From positions 1,163 through 39,458 of the forward strand of contig DIZY01000100.1 in assembly GCA_002428055.1 (NCBI GenBank): 38,296 nt of DNA, read 5' to 3'. The stretch is from Helicobacteraceae bacterium UBA6016. Its GTDB lineage: Bacteria > Campylobacterota > Campylobacteria > Campylobacterales > UBA6016. The translations under genes and the position numbers were made by a program. The notes under the pieces were generated by a model. It did not search any database and was not told the origin of the DNA. It saw only the letters and a list, made by a program, of their open reading frames with translations. This document shows positions 7,672 through 16,210 of this stretch, piece by piece. Positions within the stretch are counted from its first letter, which is position 1; each line of letters starts with the position of its first letter.

Positions 7672-9867
7672 TTAAAAAGCGGCTCCATTGAGTGGTAGTT
7701 CAATCTCAAAACAGGCGCCAGTATCTGTATTGCGGAGGCTAAGTTTGCCGTTCATATTTTGTTCGATGATCATTTTTGCCATAAATAGACCAAGTCCGGT
7801 GCCGTTTAGCTGTTTTTTTGTACTAAAATATGGCTCAAAAATCTTATCCATTATTTCAGCAGGCACCCCACCTGCTTCGTCTACAATTCTGATTTTATAC
7901 TCTTTGTCAAAATCAGATACTTTGATATAAATCTTTTTATCGCCGCCTACCTCTATTGACTTTTCAACCGCATTGTTTATTATGCTAACGAGCGCATATT
8001 GTAAATCATTTTTATATCCATACACTTGATAGTCAGATGGCATATCGACCACAAACTCAATATTTTCACAGTTACAATCTTGTTTTGATTGAGATATGAC
8101 ACTGTTGACAACTTCAGACATATCAATCGGCGACGCTGTCCTGCCGCGCCTAAAAAAGCCGCCAAAGTCGTCAATAAGTTTTGACATATATGATAGTTTT
8201 GCCATAGTAACTTTTGTGTATTCTTGCACATAAGCGTCATCAAGCTCTTTAATGTTGTATGTATATTCCAACTCTTGCGCCGTTATTGACAAAAAAGTTA
8301 GCGGCTGACGCCAGTGGTGAGCGATGGTACTGGCCATTTGAGCCATTGCGTCTATTCTTTGTTCTCGATTGATGATACTTTTTGCTTGCGCTGTATTTTT
8401 TTCAACCTCTTGAATAACCCTTTGCTCAAGTGAACTGTTTAAAGCCAGAAGCTCTTTTTCTAGCCTCTTGCGTTCAGTGATATCTTCAAAGGCAATCATT
8501 GCGCCAACGATATTTCCCTTGTACTTGATAGGGGAAGCTACCAGATAAACAGGAAAAGGCGAGTTGTCAACTTTAAAAAATATTTCCTCACTATGTCTTA
8601 CTATGCCATCGTTTAGAGTTTTTATTGTCGGGCAATAGGATAAAGGCATAGGCTCGCCATTTTCATTGCGATGAAATAGCTCGTGCATATGTTTTCCAAT
8701 CACTTCATCATTGGTGGCGCCTAACATATCAAGCGCAGCTTTGTTTACAAATGTGCATTTACCGTTTGTATCAACGCCATACAACCCTTCTGCAATACTA
8801 GCAAGTAAGAGTTCTCGATCCCTTATTCCGCTAGCAATTTTCTTCTTATCTCTACTCATTTTGATAATAATCAAAAAACTAACCAATAAAGCAATGAATG
8901 AGATTAAAAACAGATAACTCGCATATACTTTTACAAACTCTTGAATATTAAAAGCACTTTTGTAGTCAGGATTGACTTTCATTTTATGCATCAGTATCCC
9001 TATTGATACATAGTCCTTTGGGGATATAAAACCGAAGTATCCTCCTACTATCGCCTCTTTGGAGTCCGGCTCAATATGAAATAGAGCATCTACTACTTTC
9101 TTGATGCAATCTTTTGGCACAGCGCTTGTTGCCGCAAATGCCCACTCTGGATAGAGCTCTGTAGATAGAAAGTTGCGAAACTCTGAGTTGTCTTGTCTGT
9201 TTACGATTTTGATGTCAGATTCTAAAATCTGCTTCTGCGCTATCATAGACTCCAGCACACCCGTTCTTACAAACCCTACATCAGCCTTTTTTGACATAAC
9301 CGCATTTACAACCCTGCCATGAGGCATATCTGTAAATAGTAGTCTTATGTCGTCAGTGCCAATTTTATTATCGAAAAGAATCTTCATTTGCATCAGATAA
9401 CCGCCAAAAGACTCTGGACCGGGCGCCGCTACGGTTTTGCCCTTTATGTCTTTGACGCTGTTTATATTGTTAGCATCTGTTCTGGCGAAGATAACTCCGC
9501 CAAATTCCGTTGACGGCTGACCGCCAACGGTAGTCATGAGTGTTGCTATGGCATCGAGCTTGTGCCTTGTACGATAAAGAACATAGTGCTCAGGATTTGT
9601 AAATACAAAATCAAGCTCATTTTTTGCTAATGCCTCACCTATCTCTTTGAAATTAAGCGGCTCAAATTCAAAGCTATACTGAGGAATTGTTTTTTGAAGA
9701 TATTTTATCGTCGGAAGCCACTGCGCCTTAGTCTGCTCCGGAGTTTTAAAAGATAATATGCCTATCTTGTATGATCTGTTTGCGTCATCGCAAAAGGCTG
9801 GCTGCGCAACAAAAAGTAAAGTAGCTAAAAGTCCGAACAAAACATATTTTAATTTTTTCGAGGTCAT
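7672..9867 (-). CDS. Sensor histidine kinase with PhnD/TtrS-like periplasmic binding domain, PAS and ATPase domains
   Basis: A 731-residue kinase. The signal peptide ends near A-F-C-D. A substrate-binding-protein-like domain of the PhnD superfamily covers about residues 30-300 (W-L-P-T-I-K-Y-L, then F-V-F-T-N-P-E-H-Y-V), TM2 lies at about 312-334, a PAS domain at about 345-465, then the box A-H-H-W-R-Q-P-L and an ATPase domain with D-E-A-G-G-V and N-G-T-G-L-G-L. This layout matches TtrS/ThsS-type kinases that sense tetrathionate or thiosulfate; the ligand here is inference. AGGAGG lies 6 bases before the ATG at 9867 (3 bases before an adjacent ATG at 9870), so a longer frame starting at 10002 is unlikely. 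It heads the four-gene signalling run. Confidence 0.9.
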   Translation of the reverse strand: MTSKKLKYVLFGLLATLLFVAQPAFCDDANRSYKIGILSFKTPEQTKAQWLPTIKYLQKTIPQYSFEFEPLNFKEIGEALAKNELDFVFTNPEHYVLYRTRHKLDAIATLMTTVGGQPSTEFGGVIFARTDANNINSVKDIKGKTVAAPGPESFGGYLMQMKILFDNKIGTDDIRLLFTDMPHGRVVNAVMSKKADVGFVRTGVLESMIAQKQILESDIKIVNRQDNSEFRNFLSTELYPEWAFAATSAVPKDCIKKVVDALFHIEPDSKEAIVGGYFGFISPKDYVSIGILMHKMKVNPDYKSAFNIQEFVKVYASYLFLISFIALLVSFLIIIKMSRDKKKIASGIRDRELLLASIAEGLYGVDTNGKCTFVNKAALDMLGATNDEVIGKHMHELFHRNENGEPMPLSYCPTIKTLNDGIVRHSEEIFFKVDNSPFPVYLVASPIKYKGNIVGAMIAFEDITERKRLEKELLALNSSLEQRVIQEVEKNTAQAKSIINREQRIDAMAQMASTIAHHWRQPLTFLSITAQELEYTYNIKELDDAYVQEYTKVTMAKLSYMSKLIDDFGGFFRRGRTASPIDMSEVVNSVISQSKQDCNCENIEFVVDMPSDYQVYGYKNDLQYALVSIINNAVEKSIEVGGDKKIYIKVSDFDKEYKIRIVDEAGGVPAEIMDKIFEPYFSTKKQLNGTGLGLFMAKMIIEQNMNGKLSLRNTDTGACFEIELPLNGAAF

Positions 9868-10071
9868 CATACCCCTCCTGCGCACACGCACTTGTGGCTC
9901 AATTCTGCAAAATCTTAACATATATCTGTTGCAAACGGGTTTACTTTTATTGAACACTCTAAATAAACTAGATTGCCACGAACCGACCCCGCCACTGTTC
10001 AAATTTAAATAATCGAAGAGAACCTTTTATTTTACCGTTAATTAATATTTTGTATTTTTATCTCGAACTAA

Positions 10072-10098
10072 TAAAAAATAACTATAATAAGACGATAT
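10072..10098 (+). promoter_or_regulatory. Sigma-28 (FliA) promoter of flaC
   Basis: TAAA at 10072-10075, then exactly 15 bases, then GACGATAT at 10091-10098. This agrees with the FliA consensus TAAA-N15-GCCGATAA and with the CGATAT-type -10 of late flagellar genes in Campylobacterota. The flaC ATG lies 34 bases downstream, behind an AAGGAG ribosome site. Late flagellar gene control is therefore expected. Confidence 0.68.
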
Positions 10099-10131
10099 AA
10101 GATAAGTAAAATCTCCAAAAAGGAGTCACCC

Positions 10132-10884
10132 ATGCAAGTCAATAATAATACAACCACTATGAAGACCAATATAGCGGCGGAGACAGCTGATAATAAGGCA
10201 AAAAAAGAGCTTGAGAAGATAGCGACGGGTAAGCAGTTAGCGGCTTTGGATCCATCCGGGACGATGATAGCGGATGTGCTTGAGATGGAGGCTAGCTCTC
10301 TTGGACAGGGTATCAAAAATGCGAATGATGCAATTGGCTTTTTACAGATAGCCGATGGCGCACTAAAGAGCGTGAGCGATGGTGCCGTGAAGCTAAATGA
10401 GCTCTCGGTCGCTTACAATAATGCGGCGCTAGGCTCAAACGGCAGAGACGCTTTGCTGACTGAGGCTTCCAAAGTAAAAGAGGGTATGACAAATACTCTA
10501 AATCAAGCTAGTTTTAACGGCAAAAGCGTATTTAGCGATGCTTCTTTTTATGTCGGGGGCGGTAGCATATCCGCTTCGGTAGGGCGTCCGAATGTTGAAA
10601 GTGCTGATATAACAAACCAAGATACGGTTTTGAAGTTGCAAGAAGAGACTAGTCGCTCAAGGGCGAATGTAGGCTCCACGATAAATCAGGCGTACAGCTC
10701 TATAAGCGCCAATATGGCGGGAGTGGTATCGCAAAGCGCTGCAGCTTCGCAGATTTCGGATACGGATATGGCGCAGGCTTCAACTGATTTTAATGCGGCA
10801 TATCTGCAAAGCAACGCCGCACTTTTTGCCTCTGCACACTCTAGTCAATACCTAGCGTCGCAGGTGTCTAGGTTACTAGGCTAA
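10132..10884 (+). CDS. flaC: FlaC-type short flagellin-like protein
   Basis: A 250-residue protein made of the conserved flagellin ends without the variable surface domains. The N-terminal part carries the D0/D1 helical pattern (K-A-K-K-E-L-E-K-I-A-T-G, then A-I-G-F-L-Q-I-A-D-G-A-L). The C-terminal part carries the matching helices, ending S-Q-Y-L-A-S-Q-V-S-R-L-L-G. Length and several segments (L-N-E-L-S-V with N-N-A-A-L; F-N-G-K-S-V-F; D-F-N-A-A-Y-L-Q-S-N-A-A) match Campylobacter FlaC, a 249-residue protein secreted through the flagellar export apparatus that is not a main filament subunit. It is monocistronic, with a sigma-28 promoter before it and a hairpin after it. A minor filament flagellin is the alternative. 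Confidence 0.88.
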   Translation: MQVNNNTTTMKTNIAAETADNKAKKELEKIATGKQLAALDPSGTMIADVLEMEASSLGQGIKNANDAIGFLQIADGALKSVSDGAVKLNELSVAYNNAALGSNGRDALLTEASKVKEGMTNTLNQASFNGKSVFSDASFYVGGGSISASVGRPNVESADITNQDTVLKLQEETSRSRANVGSTINQAYSSISANMAGVVSQSAAASQISDTDMAQASTDFNAAYLQSNAALFASAHSSQYLASQVSRLLG

Positions 10885-10893
10885 ATCTCCAAG

Positions 10894-10930
10894 GGAGTCA
10901 TTTTATTTTAAAAATGACTCCAATCTTTTT
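10894..10930 (+). terminator. Intrinsic terminator of flaC
   Basis: A perfect 11-base-pair stem (GGAGTCATTTT at 10894-10904, its complement at 10911-10921) with a 6-base loop is followed by a T run at 10926-10930. It starts 9 bases after the flaC stop and overlaps the last codons of the convergent gltX. Confidence 0.75.
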
Positions 10931-12273
10931 ATACTCTCTTCTCTTCCAATAATCGCTAACAATTCATTTATAGACGGGCTTTGCGTAGAACCTGTAAGAG
11001 CTACTCTTATCGGCATACCAAGGCGCGGCATTTTAAGTTCACGGCTAGCCAAAAATTCGTCGATTACACCCTTAAACTCATGCTCATCTTTTGCACTGCA
11101 AGCCTTAAGCGTATCGGTAAAGCCGCTAAGAATCTCTTTTGCTTCGTCATTGATGCTTTTTGCCATAGCCGCTTCATCGTAGCTTGTCGGTGCATTCGTC
11201 ATAGAGTTTATCGTAGCCGCCAAATCCACAAGCGTTTTTGCTCGCTCTAAAGCGTTTTTGAAAAGTAGCTCTTCATTCTGCCCAAAACTATCACACCCAA
11301 AATCTTTTAAAAGTTCTTTTAACCTTGCGATAGGTGTTTTCTTGAGATATTCGCCGTTTATCCAATTTAGTTTTTCTAGGTTGTACTGACTTGCCGATTT
11401 GTTGATGCCGCTTGGGTCAAAGAGGCTTAGCATCTCATCAATACTGAATAGCTCTTGATCGCCGTTAGACCAGCCGAGGCGAACGAGGAAGTTTAGCAGA
11501 GCCTCAGGCAGATAGCCTAGCGTTTTGTACTCCATCACATCTGCCGCACCGTCTCTTTTTGAGAGTTTCTTGCCGCCATCCCCAAGTATCATCGGTACAT
11601 GGTAAAACTTCGGTATTGTAAAGCCCAATGCCTCATAAAGCACTATCTGTTTTGGGGTGTTGCTAGTGTGGTCGTCGCCCCTGATGACCTCTGTAACACC
11701 CATCAAAGCGTCATCGATTACAACGACAAAGTTGTATGTAGGTGTGCCGTCCGAACGGGCTATGATGAAGTCGTCAAGCTCTTTTGCGCCAAAAGACAAT
11801 CCCCCTTTTACACCGTCATCAAACTCTATTACGCCATCAAGTGGAGCCTTTATCCGAACTACAGGCTCTACGCCATCCACGGCAGCTAGTTTGCCGTCTC
11901 TATATCTGCCGTCGTATCTAGGTTGTTCGCCTGCGGCTTGTTGTGCCTCTCTTAGTGCGTCTAGCTCTTCTCTTGACATATAGCAGTGGTACGCCTTGCC
12001 TTCATCTAGTAGCTTTTTGACATACTCTTTGTAAATATCAAATCTTTTTGATTGATACGCTACTTCACCGTCATAGTTTAGTCCCACCCAGTCGAATGCT
12101 TCAAGTATTGCTTGCAAGGCTTCTTCTGAGTTTCTGCTAAGGTCAGTGTCTTCTATGCGAAGAAGGAATTTTCCATTGTTTTTTCTAGCCCAAAGCCAGC
12201 TAAAAAGTGCTGTTCTTAAGCCCCCGATATGCAAAAAGCCCGTTGGAGATGGGGCAAATCTTGTTACTATCAT
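10903..12273 (-). CDS. gltX: Glutamyl-tRNA synthetase
   Basis: A 456-residue class I synthetase charging tRNA with glutamate. The catalytic signature A-P-S-P-T-G-F-L-H-I-G-G lies at residues 7-18, R-I-E-D-T-D near residue 40, and the second signature K-L-S-K-R-D at about residue 238. Campylobacterota often carry two GltX copies, one of which charges tRNA-Gln for later amidation; which copy this is cannot be decided here. It is the last gene of a six-gene minus-strand run, 11 bases after the short kinase. Its 3' end is overlapped by the flaC terminator hairpin. Confidence 0.96.
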   Translation of the reverse strand: MIVTRFAPSPTGFLHIGGLRTALFSWLWARKNNGKFLLRIEDTDLSRNSEEALQAILEAFDWVGLNYDGEVAYQSKRFDIYKEYVKKLLDEGKAYHCYMSREELDALREAQQAAGEQPRYDGRYRDGKLAAVDGVEPVVRIKAPLDGVIEFDDGVKGGLSFGAKELDDFIIARSDGTPTYNFVVVIDDALMGVTEVIRGDDHTSNTPKQIVLYEALGFTIPKFYHVPMILGDGGKKLSKRDGAADVMEYKTLGYLPEALLNFLVRLGWSNGDQELFSIDEMLSLFDPSGINKSASQYNLEKLNWINGEYLKKTPIARLKELLKDFGCDSFGQNEELLFKNALERAKTLVDLAATINSMTNAPTSYDEAAMAKSINDEAKEILSGFTDTLKACSAKDEHEFKGVIDEFLASRELKMPRLGMPIRVALTGSTQSPSINELLAIIGREESIKRLESFLK

Positions 12274-12284
12274 TATTAAAGTTC

Positions 12285-13142
12285 CTAGTTAATTTTTTTT
12301 CGAATTTTACCAAAATCAAGTGTAAACTCACTGCCTTTGCCTACTTCGGAGCGGATAAAGAGCGAAACCCCATTTTCATCACAAAACTCTTTTACGAGAA
12401 AAAGCCCAATGCCGCGCCCCTCTTTTGCGCCATCTTCTTGATAATAACGGTCAAATATTTTTATCAGATCTTCTTCGGCTATACCGCAACCCTCATCTCT
12501 CACGGTCAAGATATTCCCCGTCAAAGCAACCTCTACCGTTTTGCCATTTTGGCTAAACTTTAGCGCATTTGATAGCAGGTTTGCCAAAGCTAGCGAAAAC
12601 CCTTTTTTGTCGAAAAAAAATGTTTTGCTCTCAAGGTCAATTGTTAGTTCTACGCCTTTTTTGGCAAATGCGTCCTCTTGCAGCATCGTCTCTTGCAAAA
12701 TCGCATCTTTTAAATCAACTTCTGTTTTTTGGCTCAGTTTCGCCTCTTTTTTGGCAAAATATTCTAAATTTTCGTACAAATCAAGCAGTTTGTCGCAAGC
12801 TAGCTCTATTCTGCCTATTTTTTTTAGCTCGGCTTCATCGCTTGTTTTTTTGAGCATGGTCGTGTTTGTTTTTATCGTGGCGACAGGCGTATTTATTTCA
12901 TGCATCGTATCTTCAATGAGGAGTCTAAAGTTTTTAATAGGGGATAGCACCGATTCCATTAGCTCTTTGACGAGATATATGGGGGCAAGCGTAGAAAAAA
13001 CAAAGAGTGTCGCCAAAATAGCATATTCGAAAGGGTCTAGACTCTTTAGCTTTGCTAGCAAAAAGGTGGCGACAGCAAAAATAAAAGTATTAATAGCGGC
13101 GATAAGGAGCGAAAAAAGAAAAAGCTCTTTTTTAATTTTCAA
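12285..13142 (-). CDS. Short membrane histidine kinase without a periplasmic sensor domain
   Basis: A 285-residue kinase. Two hydrophobic helices (about 8-29 and 40-60) are joined by a loop of only about 10 residues, so there is no room for an extracytoplasmic ligand domain, and no HAMP or PAS domain is evident. The phosphoacceptor box M-H-E-I-N-T-P-V is at about residue 81. The ATPase domain has N-L-L-S-N-A-L-K-F, D-E-G-C-G-I and G-R-G-I-G-L-F-L. Its start lies inside the end of the preceding OmpR-type regulator (11-base overlap), so the two are translationally coupled partners. This is the layout of intramembrane-sensing kinases, which usually respond to membrane or envelope state. Confidence 0.9.
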   Translation of the reverse strand: MKIKKELFLFSLLIAAINTFIFAVATFLLAKLKSLDPFEYAILATLFVFSTLAPIYLVKELMESVLSPIKNFRLLIEDTMHEINTPVATIKTNTTMLKKTSDEAELKKIGRIELACDKLLDLYENLEYFAKKEAKLSQKTEVDLKDAILQETMLQEDAFAKKGVELTIDLESKTFFFDKKGFSLALANLLSNALKFSQNGKTVEVALTGNILTVRDEGCGIAEEDLIKIFDRYYQEDGAKEGRGIGLFLVKEFCDENGVSLFIRSEVGKGSEFTLDFGKIRKKIN

Positions 13143-13794
13143 AGCGGTAGCCGATACCTTTGATATTTACAATCGAGTCCTTGCCTATAAGCTTTTTGAT
13201 GGAGTTTATATAGACTCTTATGCTCCCATAGCTAGGCTCCTTGGCTGCGGGCCAAAGCTCTCTTTCGATGTTTTCTATCGTGACCGTACTGTTTTTGTTG
13301 CGCACAAGAAGAGAGAGTAGCTCCAGCTCTTTTTGGCTCAGGTCTACATCTTTATTTTGGTTTGTAACTTTTTTTTTGTCTAAATCAAATATGAGTTCGT
13401 CGTTTAGTTTTACGATACTGTTTTTTTGTCCAAACGAATCTCTAAGTTTTGATTTTACTCTTGCAATCAACTCTATCGGCTCACAAGGTTTTCTGATGTA
13501 GTCGTCGCAACCGCCCTCGAAACACTCCGTTGCTGTTTTTGGTGATTTGTGGCTTGTTAGCATGAGTACCGGCTTATTATCTCCAAAGCTTCTTAGTTCT
13601 CGCAGAAGCTCTATGCCGTTTTTTGCGCCTAGATTGATGTCCAAAAGATAGAGGTCAAATACCTCCTTAAAGCCTATCTCTATAGCCTCGTCAAAGCTTC
13701 CGGCCTCTTTTACGGCAAAGCCCTCTGACTCCAAAAACTCTTTTGTGCTTTCACGAAATAGCAAATCGTCCTCGACAAATAAGATCCTATTCAA
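13132..13794 (-). CDS. OmpR-family response regulator
   Basis: A 220-residue regulator. The receiver has V-E-D-D near residue 8, the phosphoacceptor Asp in Y-L-L-D-I-N-L, a Thr/Ser in M-L-T-S-H and a Lys in I-R-K-P. The winged helix follows: L-S-Q-K-E-L-E-L-L, S-I-R-V-Y-I-N-S-I-K-K-L-I and the wing G-I-G-Y-R-F. The start overlaps the 3' end of pyrC by 8 bases and the stop overlaps the kinase start by 11 bases. This regulator-kinase pair is therefore embedded in a housekeeping and surface-sugar operon. Its targets cannot be read from the sequence. Confidence 0.93.
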   Translation of the reverse strand: MNRILFVEDDLLFRESTKEFLESEGFAVKEAGSFDEAIEIGFKEVFDLYLLDINLGAKNGIELLRELRSFGDNKPVLMLTSHKSPKTATECFEGGCDDYIRKPCEPIELIARVKSKLRDSFGQKNSIVKLNDELIFDLDKKKVTNQNKDVDLSQKELELLSLLVRNKNSTVTIENIERELWPAAKEPSYGSIRVYINSIKKLIGKDSIVNIKGIGYRFEN

Positions 13795-14803
13795 CGCTAC
13801 TTATCCCCCAAAGACAACTCTCTGCGGCAAACAGCGGAACTACTTCCGTATCTCTATTTTTGCAAAGCGACGGAACTCTGTACTCCGATTTTTCAAGTGC
13901 CACAAACTTCTCAGGCGGATTAATACCGTATATTGATTTGGCGTTGTCGGATACAAAATTTTGCAGGTTATCAAGCTTGCCGTGGCGCTCAAATATCTCT
14001 ACAAGCTTTGGCAAAATAGCCGGAGCGCTGAATATTCCGGCTGGAGCAGATGCGCTCTCTTTGGACTCTCTTGGATGTGGCGCGCTGTCTGAGCCGAACA
14101 TGACTTTTGGCGACGCGTTTAGCGCGGCTTCTAGCACTGCATCTCTATCCGACTCCGTCTTAACTACAGGCTTGCAAAATAGATGAGGATTTAGCCTCTC
14201 CCCCATTAAATCATCAACCGTTAGCGTCATATGGTGCAGCGTAATCGTGGCATATATATTTTCGTAGTCTGCCACAAGCTTTAGCCCCTCTTTTGAGCTA
14301 ATGTGCTCAAACATTACTTTGAGCTTAGGAAACTTTTTTGCTATATGCTCTAGTATCGGCAAAAAGTTTTGCTCCCTTTCAAAAAGATTTGGACTGTGTG
14401 TTTCGGCGTGGACCGAGAGAGGGATATTAAGCGCTTCCATCGCTTTTAGTTGCGGCTCCAGCGAGTCTATATTTTTGGCGCCCTCTTCGGAGTTTGTGGT
14501 GACGCCGGCGGGATATAGCTTCATGGCAATAATATGCGCCGCCGCTTCTTCAAAGAAACTCTCTTCGTAAGGCTTTAAGAACATTGTCATGTACGGCAAA
14601 AATAGATGATTTCCACACGCCTCCAAAACCCTTTTACGATAAGCATGAAGAGCTTCAAGCGTTGTTATCGGCGGGGTAATATTCGGCATTATCACGCCCC
14701 CTGCAAACGCCTCCGCAGAGTACGGAGCAACAAGACGAAGCATCTCGGAGTCCCTTAAGTGAAGATGCATATCAAGCGGCGATTTTATAGTGAATGTTTG
14801 CAT
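13787..14803 (-). CDS. pyrC: Dihydroorotase
   Basis: A 338-residue zinc amidohydrolase that interconverts carbamoyl-aspartate and dihydroorotate in pyrimidine synthesis. The metal-binding H-L-H motif is at His13/His15. The lysine expected to be carboxylated is Lys95 in A-M-K-L-Y-P-A-G, further metal histidines are in V-H-A-E and F-E-H, and the catalytic Asp is in M-F-G-S-D-S-A-P-H. Length and the opening M-H-L-H-L-R-D are typical of the E. coli PyrC type. Its ATG shares one base with the stop of the upstream mutase gene (TAATG), so it is translationally coupled. Confidence 0.94.
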   Translation of the reverse strand: MQTFTIKSPLDMHLHLRDSEMLRLVAPYSAEAFAGGVIMPNITPPITTLEALHAYRKRVLEACGNHLFLPYMTMFLKPYEESFFEEAAAHIIAMKLYPAGVTTNSEEGAKNIDSLEPQLKAMEALNIPLSVHAETHSPNLFEREQNFLPILEHIAKKFPKLKVMFEHISSKEGLKLVADYENIYATITLHHMTLTVDDLMGERLNPHLFCKPVVKTESDRDAVLEAALNASPKVMFGSDSAPHPRESKESASAPAGIFSAPAILPKLVEIFERHGKLDNLQNFVSDNAKSIYGINPPEKFVALEKSEYRVPSLCKNRDTEVVPLFAAESCLWGISSVE

Positions 14804-16206
14804 TAGTTTTTAGCTTCCTCTATTAGTTTGTTGAGGCTGTTTTTGTAAATTTCAAGAGCTTCAGAGGTCGCCGCCTCAAATCTTGTGACAAGCACCGGCG
14901 TGGTATTGGACGCCCTTATAAGCCCCCACCCCTCGTCAAAACTTATCCTAACCCCGTCTATATCGACTATTTCAGTAATTGCAGGCAGATACTCTGGCGG
15001 ATTTTGAAGCGCTATTTTTATTTTGTTTATTATGTTGAATTTCGTTTCTTCGGTTACATGCACCTTTATCTCATCCGTTGAGTGGAGATGTGGCATGGAA
15101 TCCATCTGCGCATTTAGGTCTACCCCGTTTTTGATAAGCTCCAATACCCTCATCGCAACATATACGGCGTCATCAAATCCAAACCACTTATCGTTAAAAA
15201 ACATATGCCCGCTGACCTCTGCCGCAAAGTCTGCTCCGGTCTCTCTTAGTTTTACTTTTAGATTGCTATGCCCGGTTTTGTACATTATCGCTGTGCCAAG
15301 CTTGCCTATTTCGTCATACATTACTTTGGAGCATTTGACTTCGCCGATTACTGTCGGCTTTTTGCCCTGTTTTGCCATATATCTCGCAAATATAAGAGCT
15401 AGCTGGTCGCCTTTGATATTGTACTTATCGGTCAGCACGGCTATTCTATCGGCGTCTCCGTCAAATGCAAAGCCAAGCTTGAACCCTTTTTCTTGCATCA
15501 GTTTTTTAAGGTCTTCGAGATTGTGTTCTTCGCTAGGGTCTGGGTGGTGGTTTGGGAATGTACCGTCCGGTGTTTCGTATATGGATTCAAAACTGAGTTG
15601 TAATTTTGAAAATATGTCGATAATTGAGAGTCCCGCAACGCCGTTTCCGCAGTCAATAGCTATTTTAGTATCCATGTTTTTTAGGGTTGCAAATTCGTTT
15701 ACGAGGTATTCTATATATATTTTTTTGGCGTCAATGCAATAGATTTTTGCTTCGTTTGTTGTAGCACCTACTTCGTCGCTAGAGATTATCTGTGTTCCCA
15801 AAGCCTCAATCTCTTTTCCAAAAAACGGCGCTTTGTCTATCGTGATTTTAAAACCATTGTATTCCGGCGGATTGTGTGAGCCTGTTATCATGACAGATGC
15901 GGATGTGGCGACTATTCTGCCATTGACCTCCCAAGGAAAAAAGTTTGTAAAGTAGTTGATTCCGGTAGTTACCATGCCCATATCAAGCACGCTTACCCCG
16001 CTTTGTAAAAACCCGAGAGAGAGCCATTCGAAAAGCACTGGAGAGTGCGTGCGTGCGTCAAAGCCGATAGATACGAAATGTTCTTTGTTGCCCAGTTTTG
16101 CTTTTATTGCCTCACCCAAATAAAACCCTATTGCTTTTACGGTTTTTTCGTTAAGCTCTTTTTCAAAGATTCCCCTGATGTCGTACTCTCTAAATATAGA
16201 CTGCAT
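14803..16206 (-). CDS. Phosphomannomutase/phosphoglucomutase (ManB/AlgC type)
   Basis: A 467-residue alpha-D-phosphohexomutase interconverting the 6- and 1-phosphates of mannose or glucose for surface polysaccharide precursors. The phosphoserine loop I-T-G-S-H-N-P-P is at about residues 107-114, the metal-binding loop F-D-G-D-A-D-R near 235-241, and the C-terminal phosphate-binding loop R-A-S-N-T-T-P near 440. The ATG at 16206 is chosen because AGAGGA lies 7 bases upstream and the family N-terminus is I-F-R-E-Y-D-I-R-G; a longer frame beginning at 16230 would overlap the epimerase. It lies 4 bases after the epimerase stop, which supports a role in nucleotide-sugar supply. Confidence 0.92.
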   Translation of the reverse strand: MQSIFREYDIRGIFEKELNEKTVKAIGFYLGEAIKAKLGNKEHFVSIGFDARTHSPVLFEWLSLGFLQSGVSVLDMGMVTTGINYFTNFFPWEVNGRIVATSASVMITGSHNPPEYNGFKITIDKAPFFGKEIEALGTQIISSDEVGATTNEAKIYCIDAKKIYIEYLVNEFATLKNMDTKIAIDCGNGVAGLSIIDIFSKLQLSFESIYETPDGTFPNHHPDPSEEHNLEDLKKLMQEKGFKLGFAFDGDADRIAVLTDKYNIKGDQLALIFARYMAKQGKKPTVIGEVKCSKVMYDEIGKLGTAIMYKTGHSNLKVKLRETGADFAAEVSGHMFFNDKWFGFDDAVYVAMRVLELIKNGVDLNAQMDSMPHLHSTDEIKVHVTEETKFNIINKIKIALQNPPEYLPAITEIVDIDGVRISFDEGWGLIRASNTTPVLVTRFEAATSEALEIYKNSLNKLIEEAKN

Positions 16207-16210
16207 ATGC

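Noticed and set aside
7672..9867. Phosphonate ABC transporter binding protein
   Set aside because: The PhnD-like domain is fused to a membrane helix, PAS, phosphoacceptor box and ATPase domain, and no ABC permease or ATPase gene is nearby.
9868..10002. N-terminal extension of the PhnD-like kinase to an ATG at 10002
   Set aside because: It would place a 45-residue Arg-rich stretch before the signal peptide; AGGAGG lies at the right distance from the ATG at 9867.
12541..13320. Long plus-strand open frame (259 residues) opposite the short kinase and its regulator
   Set aside because: It lies fully antisense to two well-supported overlapping genes, is Ser/Phe rich as expected for the reverse of A/T-rich coding DNA, and shows no family motif.
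15023..15742. Plus-strand open frame (239 residues) opposite the phosphohexomutase gene
   Set aside because: Antisense shadow of a conserved enzyme with all its motifs; composition is Ser-rich with no recognisable domain or ribosome site.
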